Position numbers and translations under genes: made by a program. From Acidimicrobiales bacterium (lineage in GTDB: Bacteria; Actinomycetota; Acidimicrobiia; Acidimicrobiales; RAAP-2), in NCBI GenBank assembly GCA_015478655.1, contig JADMIJ010000004.1:1-64000 (forward strand): a stretch of DNA of 64,000 bases. Reading direction: 5' to 3'. The notes beneath the pieces were generated by a model, which saw only the letters and a program-made list of their open reading frames with translations, was not told the DNA's origin and ran no database searches. Of this stretch, positions 7,932 through 15,766 are shown piece by piece; within the stretch, counting starts at the first letter, position 1; each line of letters starts with the position of its first letter.

Positions 7932-8584
7932 TGACGACCGGAGCGGGTCAAGCAGCGCCCGGGCGGGGCTCCGGTGCGGGACTCTCCCGAAGCCAGGTGC
8001 TCGACGCCGGTATGGAGATCCTCGAGACCGAGGGGATCGACGGCCTCACCATTCGCGGGCTGGCCGGGAAACTGGGTGTGGCGGCGACGGCCATCTATTG
8101 GCACGTGGGGGACAAGCATGCCCTGCTCGACGGCCTCGCCGAGCGGGTCATCGGGGAGCTCGGTGCCGTCTCTGTCCGGGGCCGGGATCCCGTGACCAGG
8201 ATCAGCTCCGTGGCCCGCTCGCTGCGAGCGACCCTCCTCGAACGACCCGACCTGGTGGCGCTGGTCCACCGCCAGGGTCGAATTGCCGCACTGTTCCAGC
8301 CGGCTCGCCGTGTGCTGGTCCGCGAGCTCACCGCGGCCGGTGTCGACGGAGCCAGCGCCGCCTTGGCCGTGCAGGCCGTGCTCAATCTGGTCATCGGCTC
8401 CGTCCTGCTCGACCGTCAGGTCGAGCGACAGCCGACCCAACGTGAGACGCCCGAGGAGCTGTGGTCGATTGCCGACGCACCCGACGCTCCCGAGCTGCTC
8501 GAGCACCTCTCCCATCCGATCGATGAGGAGGAATTGTTCGACTACACCTTGGCCGCCGTCGTCCGGGCCGTCGTGCAACCCTGA
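7931..8584 (+). CDS. TetR family transcriptional regulator
   Basis: The product is 217 aa. The N-terminal TetR helix-turn-helix spans about residues 18-65 (IRGLAGKLGVAATAIYWHVG). The C-terminal ligand domain of the TetR_C type is rich in Leu/Val/Ala helices and contains an RPDLVALVHRQ helix. It is divergent from the four-gene catabolic operon, so it most likely represses that operon until a pathway intermediate binds. The ATG at 7931 is favoured because a TAACAT -10 box ends 6 nt before it and no Shine-Dalgarno is present. The palindrome overlapping this start suggests autoregulation. Confidence 0.9.
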   Translation: MTTGAGQAAPGRGSGAGLSRSQVLDAGMEILETEGIDGLTIRGLAGKLGVAATAIYWHVGDKHALLDGLAERVIGELGAVSVRGRDPVTRISSVARSLRATLLERPDLVALVHRQGRIAALFQPARRVLVRELTAAGVDGASAALAVQAVLNLVIGSVLLDRQVERQPTQRETPEELWSIADAPDAPELLEHLSHPIDEEELFDYTLAAVVRAVVQP

Positions 8585-8629
8585 TCGCCGTCAGCTGGGG
8601 AAGCCATCGCGTGCTCGGGAGTCGGCATG

Positions 8630-8714
8630 GTGCGGATCTGCACCATGCGGATCTGCACCGTGCGGATCGGCAGTGCGGATCGGCAGTGTGGATCGGCCTC
8701 GTGCGGACTTGCAC
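8630..8714. repeat. Short array of six 13-15-bp GTGCGGATCTGCAC-like units
   Basis: Six imperfect copies of GTGCGGATC(T/G)GCA(C) lie head to tail at 8630-8643, 8645-8658, 8660-8672, 8673-8685, 8686-8698 and 8701-8714. Each unit is nearly palindromic (GTGC...GCAC around GATC). The first copies are spaced 15 bp and the later ones 13 bp. The array sits between the tetR stop and the promoter of the gene at 8896. It is not CRISPR, because there are no spacers. It could be a clustered binding site or a decayed pentapeptide-repeat coding segment, since one plus-strand frame reads ADLHHADLHRAD. Confidence 0.65.
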
Positions 8715-8895
8715 CGGGGCCGGATCAGGGAGTGGCCGCCGGATGGGCTCGAATCTGCCCGATGTATCGGCGCCGGCCTTGCCGGAGTTGAGGGGCTGGG
8801 CCCCCGGGCCGGTACTGACATCTGACGGTGACTCAGCTAACTTCGTCGCCAGTCGATCGTCCGATCGCCGGTCGTGACTGGGGAGGGGTTCACGA

Positions 8896-9915
8896 GTGTC
8901 CGAGCACCACCGGGACGACGAATTCCACCCGCCGACCAGCGACGACCCCTACTGGACGGAGACCTGCTGGTTCACGTTCACCGTTCCGGAACGCCGTCTG
9001 TCCGGACAGCTCTACCCGTTCTTTCGACCCAACCAGGGCGTGTTGGCATCCGGTGCCTACTTCTGGGATCACACCGGGCACACACCGGCCGACATCCTGC
9101 ACGCCCGGCATTTCTGGCATCTCCCCATCCCCGATCAACCGCTGTCGGACATCCAGCTTCCCAACGGCATCGCCTATCGGTGCCTCGAGCCTCTCCGGCG
9201 CTACGCACTCTCCTATGACGACCCCGATGCCGTCGTTGGGGAAACGGAGGATGGTGCTGTCCATGTGGAGCTCACCTTCACCGCCATCGCACCCCCTAAC
9301 TACCTGGGTGACTCGCACCTCGACCAGCCTGGCCGGTACCAGGGCACGATTTCCTTGGCCGGTGAGGAGATCGCGGTGGACGCCTTCGGCTTCCGGGACC
9401 GTTCGTGGGGCTCGCGGTCCCAGTTCGGGCCGGGCATTCACGGCACGCCGGCCATGACCGGTGGCTACAGCTATGCCACCGCCTCCGACCGGGACGCGTT
9501 TCACGTCATCACCATGGACTTCGGAACCGGAAGCCTGGCCATCCACGGCTATCTGCTCCGCCATGGGGAGTGGTCGAAGGTGGCATCCGGACGCCGACAG
9601 GTGCTCGACCGGGATGCCCGGACCGCCTATCCGACCGCGGTCGCCATCGACCTGACCGACGAGTCGGGCCGAGCGTTGCATGCTGAGGGGCGGTGCCTCA
9701 ACGGGCTGGGGCTGTTTCTCAACCCCAATCTGTACTCGGTGAATTGCCTGACCGAGTGGACGTTCGACGGGATGTGCGCCTTCGGTGAGGACCATGACAA
9801 CTGGAGCGCCGCCGGCATCCGACAGTTCCTGCGCTCCCGGCGCACCCCCGATTCGCCTGACGACCAAACCTACCAACAGACACGCAGCCGACCGAGCGAG
9901 GTGCACCCAGTATGA
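8896..9915 (+). CDS. DUF7065/AttH-like beta-barrel protein
   Basis: The product is 339 aa, soluble and without a signal peptide. The repeated beta-strand pattern, the FRDRSWGSR motif in the middle and the ETCWFTFTVPERRLSG start resemble actinobacterial DUF7064/7065 proteins, which are distantly related to the CrtC/AttH lipocalin-like fold. That fold binds or hydrates lipids and isoprenoids. The function is not established. The GTG start at 8896 has GGGAGGGG 8 nt upstream. It overlaps the following phosphotransferase by 4 nt (ATGA), so the two are probably made and used together, for example to bind and phosphorylate a hydrophobic alcohol. A same-length antisense ORF (8890-9906) is a shadow. 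Confidence 0.75.
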   Translation: MSEHHRDDEFHPPTSDDPYWTETCWFTFTVPERRLSGQLYPFFRPNQGVLASGAYFWDHTGHTPADILHARHFWHLPIPDQPLSDIQLPNGIAYRCLEPLRRYALSYDDPDAVVGETEDGAVHVELTFTAIAPPNYLGDSHLDQPGRYQGTISLAGEEIAVDAFGFRDRSWGSRSQFGPGIHGTPAMTGGYSYATASDRDAFHVITMDFGTGSLAIHGYLLRHGEWSKVASGRRQVLDRDARTAYPTAVAIDLTDESGRALHAEGRCLNGLGLFLNPNLYSVNCLTEWTFDGMCAFGEDHDNWSAAGIRQFLRSRRTPDSPDDQTYQQTRSRPSEVHPV

Positions 9916-11033
9916 CCATGATTGACGGACCCAGCGGAGAGCGCCCCCAGACCTCCACCCGCGACTACGGCCAGCTCCGGGCGCAGCTCGAGGCCTGGTT
10001 GGGCACCCGGGTCCCCGGGGCTTCGATCTCCGAGCTGATCGTGCCCGAGTCGAACGGCATGTCGTCGGAGACGGTGCTCTTCAACCTCACGGTGCCAGGT
10101 GAGCCCGAGCCGCGCGGGCTGGTCGCACGCATCGCCCCTGACCCGGCGGCCGACCCGGTGTTCTCGGTGTACGACATGGAGCGCCAGTTCGAAACCATGC
10201 AGATGGTGGCTGACCACACCGACGTGCCTATCCCCAAGGTGCTGTGGCTGGAGGCAGGGACAGACGCCATCGGCGTGCCGTTCTTCGTCATGGAACGGGT
10301 CACCGGCATCGTCCCCCCGGATGTGCTGCCGTACACCTTCGGGGACAACTGGTTCTACGATGCGCCACTCGCCAAACAACGGCGACTGGAACGTCAGGCG
10401 GTCGAAGTGGTGGCTGCGCTGCACGAGCTGACAGCCGAAGGACCTGCTCGGTTTCTGGCCGGACCGGACGACGGTGAGAGCCATCTGCGCCATCACGTGC
10501 GGGCGCAGCGGGCGTATTACGACTGGGTGGCCGAAGACGGGGTCCGCTCGCCTCTCATCGAACGCGGATTCGAATGGCTGGAGGAGAACTGGCCAACCAA
10601 TGCCGACGACGCCGTCTTCAGCTGGGGCGACGCCCGCATCGGCAACATGATGTTCGAGGACTTCTCACCGGTGGCCGTGCTCGACTGGGAGATGGCCGCG
10701 GTGGGCCCTCGGGAGATCGATCTCGGGTGGATGATCTACATTCACCGGTTCTTCCAGGACATGGTGGAGGACCTCGGGATGCCCGGAATGCCGCACATCC
10801 TTCAGCGCCAGACGGTGGCCTCCATCTACGAGGAAGCCTCGGGTTACCATGCCAGGGACCTGGATTTCTACACTACCTATGCCGCGCTACGACACGGCAT
10901 CGTCATGTTCCGCATCACGCGGCGCTCGATCCGGTTCGGTGAGGCCGTCATGCCTGATGACCCAGACCATGCCATCCTCCACCATGCCCACCTGCGCAAG
11001 ATGCTCGACGGGGTCTACTGGTCCGACAAGTAG
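9912..11033 (+). CDS. APH/choline-kinase-like phosphotransferase
   Basis: The product is 373 aa of the aminoglycoside-phosphotransferase (APH) fold. The catalytic loop reads FSWGDARIGNMMF, corresponding to HGDxxxxN with His replaced by Trp. The metal-binding Asp is in VAVLDWEMA. PFFVMERVTG is the hinge strand and LVARIAP probably carries the nucleotide-binding strand, although the expected Lys there is Arg. Members of this clade phosphorylate small alcohols or are linked to acyl-CoA dehydrogenase-type lipid catabolism. The ATG at 9912 overlaps the preceding stop, so translation is coupled to the DUF7065-like gene. The substrate is unknown. Confidence 0.85.
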   Translation: MTMIDGPSGERPQTSTRDYGQLRAQLEAWLGTRVPGASISELIVPESNGMSSETVLFNLTVPGEPEPRGLVARIAPDPAADPVFSVYDMERQFETMQMVADHTDVPIPKVLWLEAGTDAIGVPFFVMERVTGIVPPDVLPYTFGDNWFYDAPLAKQRRLERQAVEVVAALHELTAEGPARFLAGPDDGESHLRHHVRAQRAYYDWVAEDGVRSPLIERGFEWLEENWPTNADDAVFSWGDARIGNMMFEDFSPVAVLDWEMAAVGPREIDLGWMIYIHRFFQDMVEDLGMPGMPHILQRQTVASIYEEASGYHARDLDFYTTYAALRHGIVMFRITRRSIRFGEAVMPDDPDHAILHHAHLRKMLDGVYWSDK

Positions 11034-11034
11034 C

Positions 11035-11052
11035 CGGGCGCGCCGCGGCCCG
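11035..11052. terminator. Possible GC hairpin between convergent genes
   Basis: The arms CGGGC / GCCCG have an 8-nt loop and lie just after the phosphotransferase stop and before the 3' end of the convergent thpR. There is no U-tract. A bidirectional terminator is possible, but the hairpin is weak. Confidence 0.3.
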
Positions 11053-11074
11053 CAGACCGCTCGCGACCCTTCGA

Positions 11075-11608
11075 TCAGGCGTCGTCCTCGGGAGAGACGG
11101 CCACCGGTACATGGAACAGAGCCTGGTAGATGGAACCGTCGGGCCCCGGTGATGACCGGTAGAGAACGACTTCTGGCACGTCGAAGCGCGCCCTGAGCGG
11201 CATCCCGGCCAGGTCGGTCGGCTGGGACCCAGGTCCCCGGAACCGCGCCAGGGTGACGTGGCCGGCAAAGGCCGGTTCCTGGGAGCGACCCCACCTGGAG
11301 GTGGCCTCGAGCACTGCCCCGGCCAGCGCCTCCACTCCGGTGACGGGGATCTGGAGGACCCGGCTGCTGGCAAACCACGCAGATGCCGGCCCGAGGGCGG
11401 CCTCCACCCTTTCGGCTCCCAGTCTGGAGGGAATGAGACAGAGGGCCTCGGCGACAGCCGCCGGTTCGCCGACTTCGCCCAGAAACCGCAGGGTGACATG
11501 CCACTGGGCCGGTGTCGTCCATCGGAGGCCCGTCCGGGCTGGTTGCGGCAGTGCTGAAAGAACGCGCCGGACGGTGACCGGGACGTCGGCGGCGACGAAC
11601 AGGCGCAC
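11075..11608 (-). CDS. thpR: RNA 2',3'-cyclic phosphodiesterase (LigT/ThpR family)
   Basis: The product is 177 aa from the GTG at 11608, giving the family-typical N-terminus (M)RLFVAADVP. A TTG at 11626 would add six residues. The two H-x-T/S catalytic motifs of the 2H phosphoesterase superfamily are intact (HVTLRFLG and HVTLARF). The enzyme hydrolyses 2',3'-cyclic phosphates at RNA ends and historically was assayed as a 2'-5' RNA ligase. It is a single gene, convergent with the phosphotransferase and followed downstream of its start by folD on the same strand. Its physiological substrate in actinobacteria is uncertain. Confidence 0.9.
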   Translation of the reverse strand: MRLFVAADVPVTVRRVLSALPQPARTGLRWTTPAQWHVTLRFLGEVGEPAAVAEALCLIPSRLGAERVEAALGPASAWFASSRVLQIPVTGVEALAGAVLEATSRWGRSQEPAFAGHVTLARFRGPGSQPTDLAGMPLRARFDVPEVVLYRSSPGPDGSIYQALFHVPVAVSPEDDA

Positions 11609-11702
11609 GGGACCAGTGTGCTCCAACCTGCTCCGGCGCGCCCTTCCGCCCCGCTCCGGCGGACCTCGCTCTACCCAGGTCGGGAACGGATCGTGATCGA
11701 CC

Positions 11703-12581
11703 TCATGTCGGCGGACGAAGGCTCCGGAGCCCGTGACGCTGCTCGGCGGCGGTGACGGTGTGCTCGATCAGCAGGGCGATCGTCATGGGCCCGACACCTC
11801 CGGGGACCGGAGTGACCAGACGGGCGGTGGCGGCCACCTCGTCGAAGGCGACGTCGCCGATGTTGTCGGGGTTGTAGCCGGCGTCGACGACAACCGCTCC
11901 GGGCTTGATCCAGGCACCCCGGACGAAGTTGGGCTTCCCGGCGGCGGCAATCACGATGTCCGCGGTGGCGACGATCGCCGCCAGGTCCCGGGTATGCGAA
12001 TGGCAGTAGGTGACGGTGGCGTCGCGAACCAGTAGGAGCATGCCTATCGGTTTTCCGAGGATCGGGCTGCGGCCGATGACCACGGCATGACGACCGGGGA
12101 GATCGACACCGTACGCATCGAGCAGCCGCATGATCCCCGCCGCAGTGCACGAGGGGAACCCAGGGAGGGCCAGGGCCATGGCCGCGAAGGAGCGGGCGGT
12201 GACCCCGTCGACGTCCTTTGCCGGCGCGATCGCCTCGAATACCGCCCGTTCGTCGACTTGGGAGGGGACGGGATGCTGCACGAGAATCCCATCGACGGTG
12301 GCATCGGCGGAGAGCTCGTCGACGGCATCGACGACCTCGGACGTACGGGCGGTCGGGGGAATTGCCACGAGCCGGGACTCGACGCCCGCAGCGCGGCTGC
12401 GCGCTCGCTTCATCTTGACGTACGTCACTGATGCGGGATCGTCGCCAACCAACACCGCGGCCAGGCAGGGTGGACGACCGGCCGAGGCAACGAAGGCAAC
12501 GGCCCGGTCCGCGGTCTCCGCCAGGACCCTCCGAGCGAGCGCGACTCCATCCATGAGCTCGGCAGTGGGGGAATCGGGCAT
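11703..12581 (-). CDS. folD: Bifunctional methylene-THF dehydrogenase/cyclohydrolase (FolD)
   Basis: The product is 292 aa. It interconverts methylene-, methenyl- and formyl-tetrahydrofolate in the cytosol. Family motifs are present: TYVKMKRA with the catalytic Lys, GILVQHPVP (Gln of the VQLPLP motif), KDVDG (Asp), VVIGRSPILGKP for NADP and TPVPGGVGPMTIA near the end. Deviations are KDVDGVTARSF in place of KDVDGFHPxN and SCTAAG in place of PCTPxG, so the folate-side pocket is unusual. The start ATG at 12581 has AGGAG 6 nt upstream; a longer in-frame version to 12686 lacks support. A MetF-like gene lies upstream on the same strand, consistent with one-carbon metabolism. A second, canonical FolD may exist elsewhere in the genome. 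Confidence 0.85.
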   Translation of the reverse strand: MPDSPTAELMDGVALARRVLAETADRAVAFVASAGRPPCLAAVLVGDDPASVTYVKMKRARSRAAGVESRLVAIPPTARTSEVVDAVDELSADATVDGILVQHPVPSQVDERAVFEAIAPAKDVDGVTARSFAAMALALPGFPSCTAAGIMRLLDAYGVDLPGRHAVVIGRSPILGKPIGMLLLVRDATVTYCHSHTRDLAAIVATADIVIAAAGKPNFVRGAWIKPGAVVVDAGYNPDNIGDVAFDEVAATARLVTPVPGGVGPMTIALLIEHTVTAAEQRHGLRSLRPPT

Positions 12582-12767
12582 GAGCACTCCTGGGGGTCGG
12601 TGGCTTCGCCCAGGCGCACGGCTCATGACGGACAACTCCTGCCGCCGGGCCGCTCCCTGGTGGTACTCCACCCAAGCGCCAGTCACAGCCCGTCAGAGAC
12701 TACCGGGAAGGCCTCCGATGCCCGCCCCGTCGGCTCGGACGGACGTGCGTGCCCCGATCTCTCGGCC

Positions 12768-13541
12768 CTAGAGGAGTTGTTCCAGCCTGGCCGACACCTC
12801 CCGGTAGCGGGCGGTCGGGATCAAATGCACACCGTCGAAGGCATGGGACTCCCGAAGATCGCCGATGAGTTCGACGGCCATCTCCACTCCGGCGCCACGA
12901 TGCCGATCGAGCAGACTGATGATGGGCTCGGCAATGGCCAGCTCCGGGATGTCCGTCGAGAGCTTTCTGGCCATGGATGCACTCGGCAGGACCATGACGC
13001 CGGCGAACACGGGTCCGGCGAACTCGATGGAGGCCCGCCACTCCAAAAGTGACTCGATCGAGAAGGAGACCTGAGCGAGGAGGAAATCGGCATCGCGCTT
13101 CCAGGGTGGTAGCGGGCGCGACCCAGATGCCACACCCAGCCGCAGCGGTCCAGCGACATCTGACCTGCCCCCGAAGCGGCGTGCCTCGGCGAGCATCGCT
13201 CGGACCGTCAGATCGTCCGAGCGAGCACCCGCCTCGGGGCGATCTCCGTAGACGAAGAGGAACTCATTGACCCCGTAGGCGGCAGACGTCAGAAGGTCTC
13301 GCTGAAAACCGAGGATGTTCCGGTCGCGGGCGTTGATACAGGCGATGGATCGTCCCCCCATGAGCCCCACTTCGTGAGCCACGGCGATACTCGAGACGGT
13401 GGCCCGACCGATGTGGTTGTCCGGGATCAAGAAGGCGTCGGCAACGGTGCTCAGCACGCCGATCTGATGGCGAACATGGGTGAGGTCCGGTCGGGTCGCC
13501 GGCTCGATTTCGCACAGGATCTCGAAGTCGGTCGAGGCCAT
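12768..13541 (-). CDS. MetF-like methylenetetrahydrofolate reductase family protein
   Basis: The product is 257 aa with an (alpha/beta)8-barrel pattern. Motifs include CEIEPATRPDL at the N-terminus (the position of FEFFPP in MetF), FLIPDNHIGRATVSS, INARDRNILGFQRDLL and FLFVYGDRP. This is the layout of 5,10-methylenetetrahydrofolate reductase-like proteins. It is shorter and more divergent than E. coli MetF, so the cofactor may differ. The start ATG at 13541 is preceded by TATCGT (13548-13553) with a 6-nt spacer and no usable Shine-Dalgarno, so a leaderless mRNA is likely. Its neighbour folD runs on the same strand 186 nt downstream. The annotation rests on fold and context rather than on a full motif set. 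Confidence 0.75.
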   Translation of the reverse strand: MASTDFEILCEIEPATRPDLTHVRHQIGVLSTVADAFLIPDNHIGRATVSSIAVAHEVGLMGGRSIACINARDRNILGFQRDLLTSAAYGVNEFLFVYGDRPEAGARSDDLTVRAMLAEARRFGGRSDVAGPLRLGVASGSRPLPPWKRDADFLLAQVSFSIESLLEWRASIEFAGPVFAGVMVLPSASMARKLSTDIPELAIAEPIISLLDRHRGAGVEMAVELIGDLRESHAFDGVHLIPTARYREVSARLEQLL

Positions 13542-13677
13542 GGCTCCACGATACGCCCAGCCTGGTTTCCACCCGCCTCTCATCGATCGGGGGCCGGTGC
13601 CGGATGGCGGCAGCCCGGTGAAGGGGCGAATCATCTCCTCGGGTCCGTTGGCAGGGCGTCCGTGGGATCATGACGCG

Positions 13678-14004
13678 GTGAACGGGTTCGACACGGCTGA
13701 GGGTCGCTGGATCGACCGCTTGGGTACCCAGCTCGGCGCTCCGGCCGTCGCAGATCGTCTCGAAGACATCGAGTGCAGCCTCGCATCCGTCGGGTTGGGC
13801 ATTGTCCGATGGTATGGAGTCAGGGTCTTCAACGATGCCATACCGGCCGACACGGGCGTCCCAGAAGTGGAAGTGCTCTCGTCGCTCCTCGACGCCGAGG
13901 AGCGGGCCGGCCGTCGCGATCCGTATCGATGGGTGGCCTCGCAGATCCATGTGATCGCGGAGCGGAACCGAGCCGGGGATGGCTTCGGCGTAGCCTCGAT
14001 CTGA
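13678..14004 (+). pseudogene. C-terminal remnant of a SAM-dependent methyltransferase
   Basis: The product would be about 108 aa. The stretch from GRWIDRL through LGIVRWYGVRVFNDAI to RRDPYRWVASQIHVIA resembles the C-terminal end of actinobacterial SmtA/CmoM-like methyltransferases. In those proteins a Rossmann domain of about 150 residues comes first. Nothing upstream encodes that domain: the in-frame sequence before 13678 is antisense to the MetF-like gene. It is therefore read as a 5'-deleted gene. The next gene, also damaged, follows with overlapping stop and start. It could still be a free-standing small protein, but no Shine-Dalgarno is visible. Confidence 0.5.
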
Positions 14005-14815
14005 GTGACGGAGATGCACACGGTCGCAGTCTTCGATCTGGATGACACGTTGATCGTCGAAGAGGCGAGCGCCAGATCCTCGCTGACCGAAGTGGCGGGT
14101 CTGGTCCCGGGCGTGGAGCCCGAAGCATTTGCGGGCCATGTCCTGGCAACGGCTCGACGGCTCTGGTATGCGGGACCATCCCACCACATCTGCCGGGAGC
14201 TCGGCTTCGCCTCATGGGAGGGACTGTGGGCCACCTTCGAAGGCAATGACCCCCTCGTCGACGAGCTGCGAGCCTGGATCCCGACCTATCAGCGCGAGGT
14301 ATGGACCACGGCGCTGATGGCGCACGGCATCGACGACCCGATGCTGTCGGTGGCGTTGCCCGAGGCCTATCGCTCCGCTCAGCGCCGCGGCCACCCGTTG
14401 ATCGAAGGTGCCGATCAGTTGGTCCGCTCCCTCGCCGGTCGCTGCCGCCTCGGGCTTCTGACCAACGGCCCCTCCGACATCCAGCGCCTGAAACTTTGAT
14501 CGCACCGGGTTGTCGGGCTGTTTCGACGCCGTGGTCGTCTCGGGTGAGGTCGGTGTCGGCAAGCCCAATCCTGCCGCATTCCATGAAGTGCTCAGACGAT
14601 TGGGTGCAGAACCGAACGAGGCCGTGATGGTGGGGGACAGCTGGGAGCGAGACGTTCTCGGCGCGCGGCGGATCGGAATGTCAACGGTCTGGGTGGCAGG
14701 CGGGCGGACCCTTCCGGCCTCGCTCCCGGGTGTCACCGTGGTGGAGCGTGTCGCCGAGTTGACCGGGTTGGCCGGCCAGTTCCCGACTGCGGGAAGGGAG
14801 CGCCGTAACCGATGA
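14005..14815 (+). pseudogene. HAD-superfamily phosphatase with a single-base frameshift
   Basis: Two adjacent frames (14005-14499 and 14510-14815) together make one complete HAD hydrolase of about 269 aa. Motif I is FDLDDT, motif II is LLTNG, motif III is the Lys of GVGKPNP and motif IV is GDSWERD. Removing one T from the TTT at about 14494-14496 restores a continuous frame through QRLKLDRTGLSGCFDAVV. All catalytic residues are intact, so the gene is either very recently broken or carries a sequencing error. The GTG at 14005 or the ATG at 14014 could start it. It would dephosphorylate a small metabolite. Confidence 0.8.
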
Positions 14816-14949
14816 CGGCCATGATGACCAGAGCCTGCCCGTCAGTGGAGAGGACCGCGTCGAGGCGGGACTGGTGACGGGCGAGAGTTCAGACGCCGCC
14901 GCCCAGGCGTCCGGGGACGCGGCGACTGGGCCCTGCCGGACACGCCGGG

Positions 14950-15414
14950 TCAGCCAGGCAGCACATCCGCGCCGACCAACAGGGCCCGAGTGAAGGAGCT
15001 CATCGCTGCGGTTGCCAACTCCGACGGCGAGAACCAGCCGACCCCGATCGTCTCGTCGTGGTCAGGGCCGGGCGTTCCGGCTGTGACCCCCGCATCGAAC
15101 ACCGTGGACACATAGGCGGTCTCATCGCCATTCGGATAGCGGATCCGGAATTGGGGGCCGCCGAGAACCGCCCTGATGCCTCGCAATTCCACCCGGACGC
15201 CTGCCTCTTCAGCCGTTTCCCGGATGGCCGCATCTTCGGGTGACTCGTCAGGCTCGACGGCACCACCGATCGTTGCCCACTGTCGGGTGTCGGCGAGCTG
15301 CACGAGCAGTAGACGACCGTCCTCTCCCCAGGGGAGGACGGCGACGGAAGGAAGCAGCAACAGTCGATGACCAACCTTGTCTCGGAGGTCGGTGATGAAC
15401 GGAGAGATGCCCAC
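14950..15414 (-). CDS. Nudix hydrolase
   Basis: The product is 154 aa. The Nudix box GX5EX7REUXEEXGU is complete (GAVEPDE then RETAEEAGV), so it should hydrolyse nucleoside-diphosphate-linked substrates with Mg2+. The rest (VAVLPWGEDGRLLLVQ, ETAYVSTVFDA) fits a generic housecleaning or NTP-pyrophosphatase Nudix enzyme; the substrate cannot be told. The start is the GTG at 15414, because TAGCGT (15421-15426) ends 6 nt before it with no Shine-Dalgarno, a leaderless arrangement. It is divergent from the substrate-binding protein gene and its leader ORF. Confidence 0.9.
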   Translation of the reverse strand: MGISPFITDLRDKVGHRLLLLPSVAVLPWGEDGRLLLVQLADTRQWATIGGAVEPDESPEDAAIRETAEEAGVRVELRGIRAVLGGPQFRIRYPNGDETAYVSTVFDAGVTAGTPGPDHDETIGVGWFSPSELATAAMSSFTRALLVGADVLPG

Positions 15415-15426
15415 CGGCTCACGCTA

Positions 15427-15682
15427 GTGCTCGGCCCGCACTGCAGGATGGCCGAGATCGTCGCCGACGGCGGCTCTCTCCATTACAACCCCAGGTTGCA
15501 GCTGGTTGAATCGCCCGCGCCCGGGCCGGCCAACCGGTCCTCACCGGAGGCCGGTTCTCCATCCCGATTGCTCGACGACAGGTGCGCAGCAGCAGGCGGG
15601 GTTACGGTACTAGCCACAGATGGAGCGGGCTCGGCGCTGTCGACCGATATGTCGATGCTGGCCCGACGATCAAGGAGAACCG
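15427..15682. other. Intergenic region upstream of the substrate-binding protein
   Basis: Together with the 27-codon leader ORF that follows, this fills the 348-nt gap between the Nudix and substrate-binding protein starts. No RNA gene is recognisable. TACGGT near 15603-15608 is a possible -10 box. AAGGAG at about 15670-15675 belongs to the leader ORF. An in-frame open stretch reaching back to 15367 has no start signal and no signal-peptide logic. Confidence 0.4.
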
Positions 15683-15766
15683 ATGACCGCACTCCTGTGC
15701 GTCGGCGCACCGGTGGGCCGACGCCGCCTTCGTCATGGTCGGTGCCGCCGGCAGGGGGGCACATGA
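15683..15766 (+). CDS. 27-aa leader ORF coupled to the substrate-binding protein
   Basis: An ATG with a strong AAGGAG 7 nt upstream opens a 27-codon frame. It begins MTALLCVGAPVG, continues into an Arg-rich tail (GRRRLRHGRCRR) and ends in a TGA that overlaps the ATG of the substrate-binding protein (ATGA). The best ribosome binding site of the region therefore belongs to this small frame and not to the large gene. It is either a coupling or attenuation leader peptide or a small protein. No homologue is recognised. Confidence 0.5.
   Translation: MTALLCVGAPVGRRRLRHGRCRRQGGT

Noticed and set aside
8630-8714. Transposon end or CRISPR
   Set aside because: The units are too short and variable, without spacers, and no transposase or target-site duplication is seen.
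8890-9906. A 338-codon minus-strand frame of the same length as the DUF7065-like gene
   Set aside because: It is a mirror frame with no motifs. The plus-strand gene has a Shine-Dalgarno and overlaps the phosphotransferase.
11671-12675. Alternative minus frame overlapping folD
   Set aside because: It is Arg/Gly/His-rich shadow sequence, while the other frame has all FolD motifs.
14816-14949. Strong terminator between the HAD and Nudix genes
   Set aside because: CGCCGC / GCGGCG arms exist, but the loop is long and there is no U-tract, so nothing firm can be claimed.
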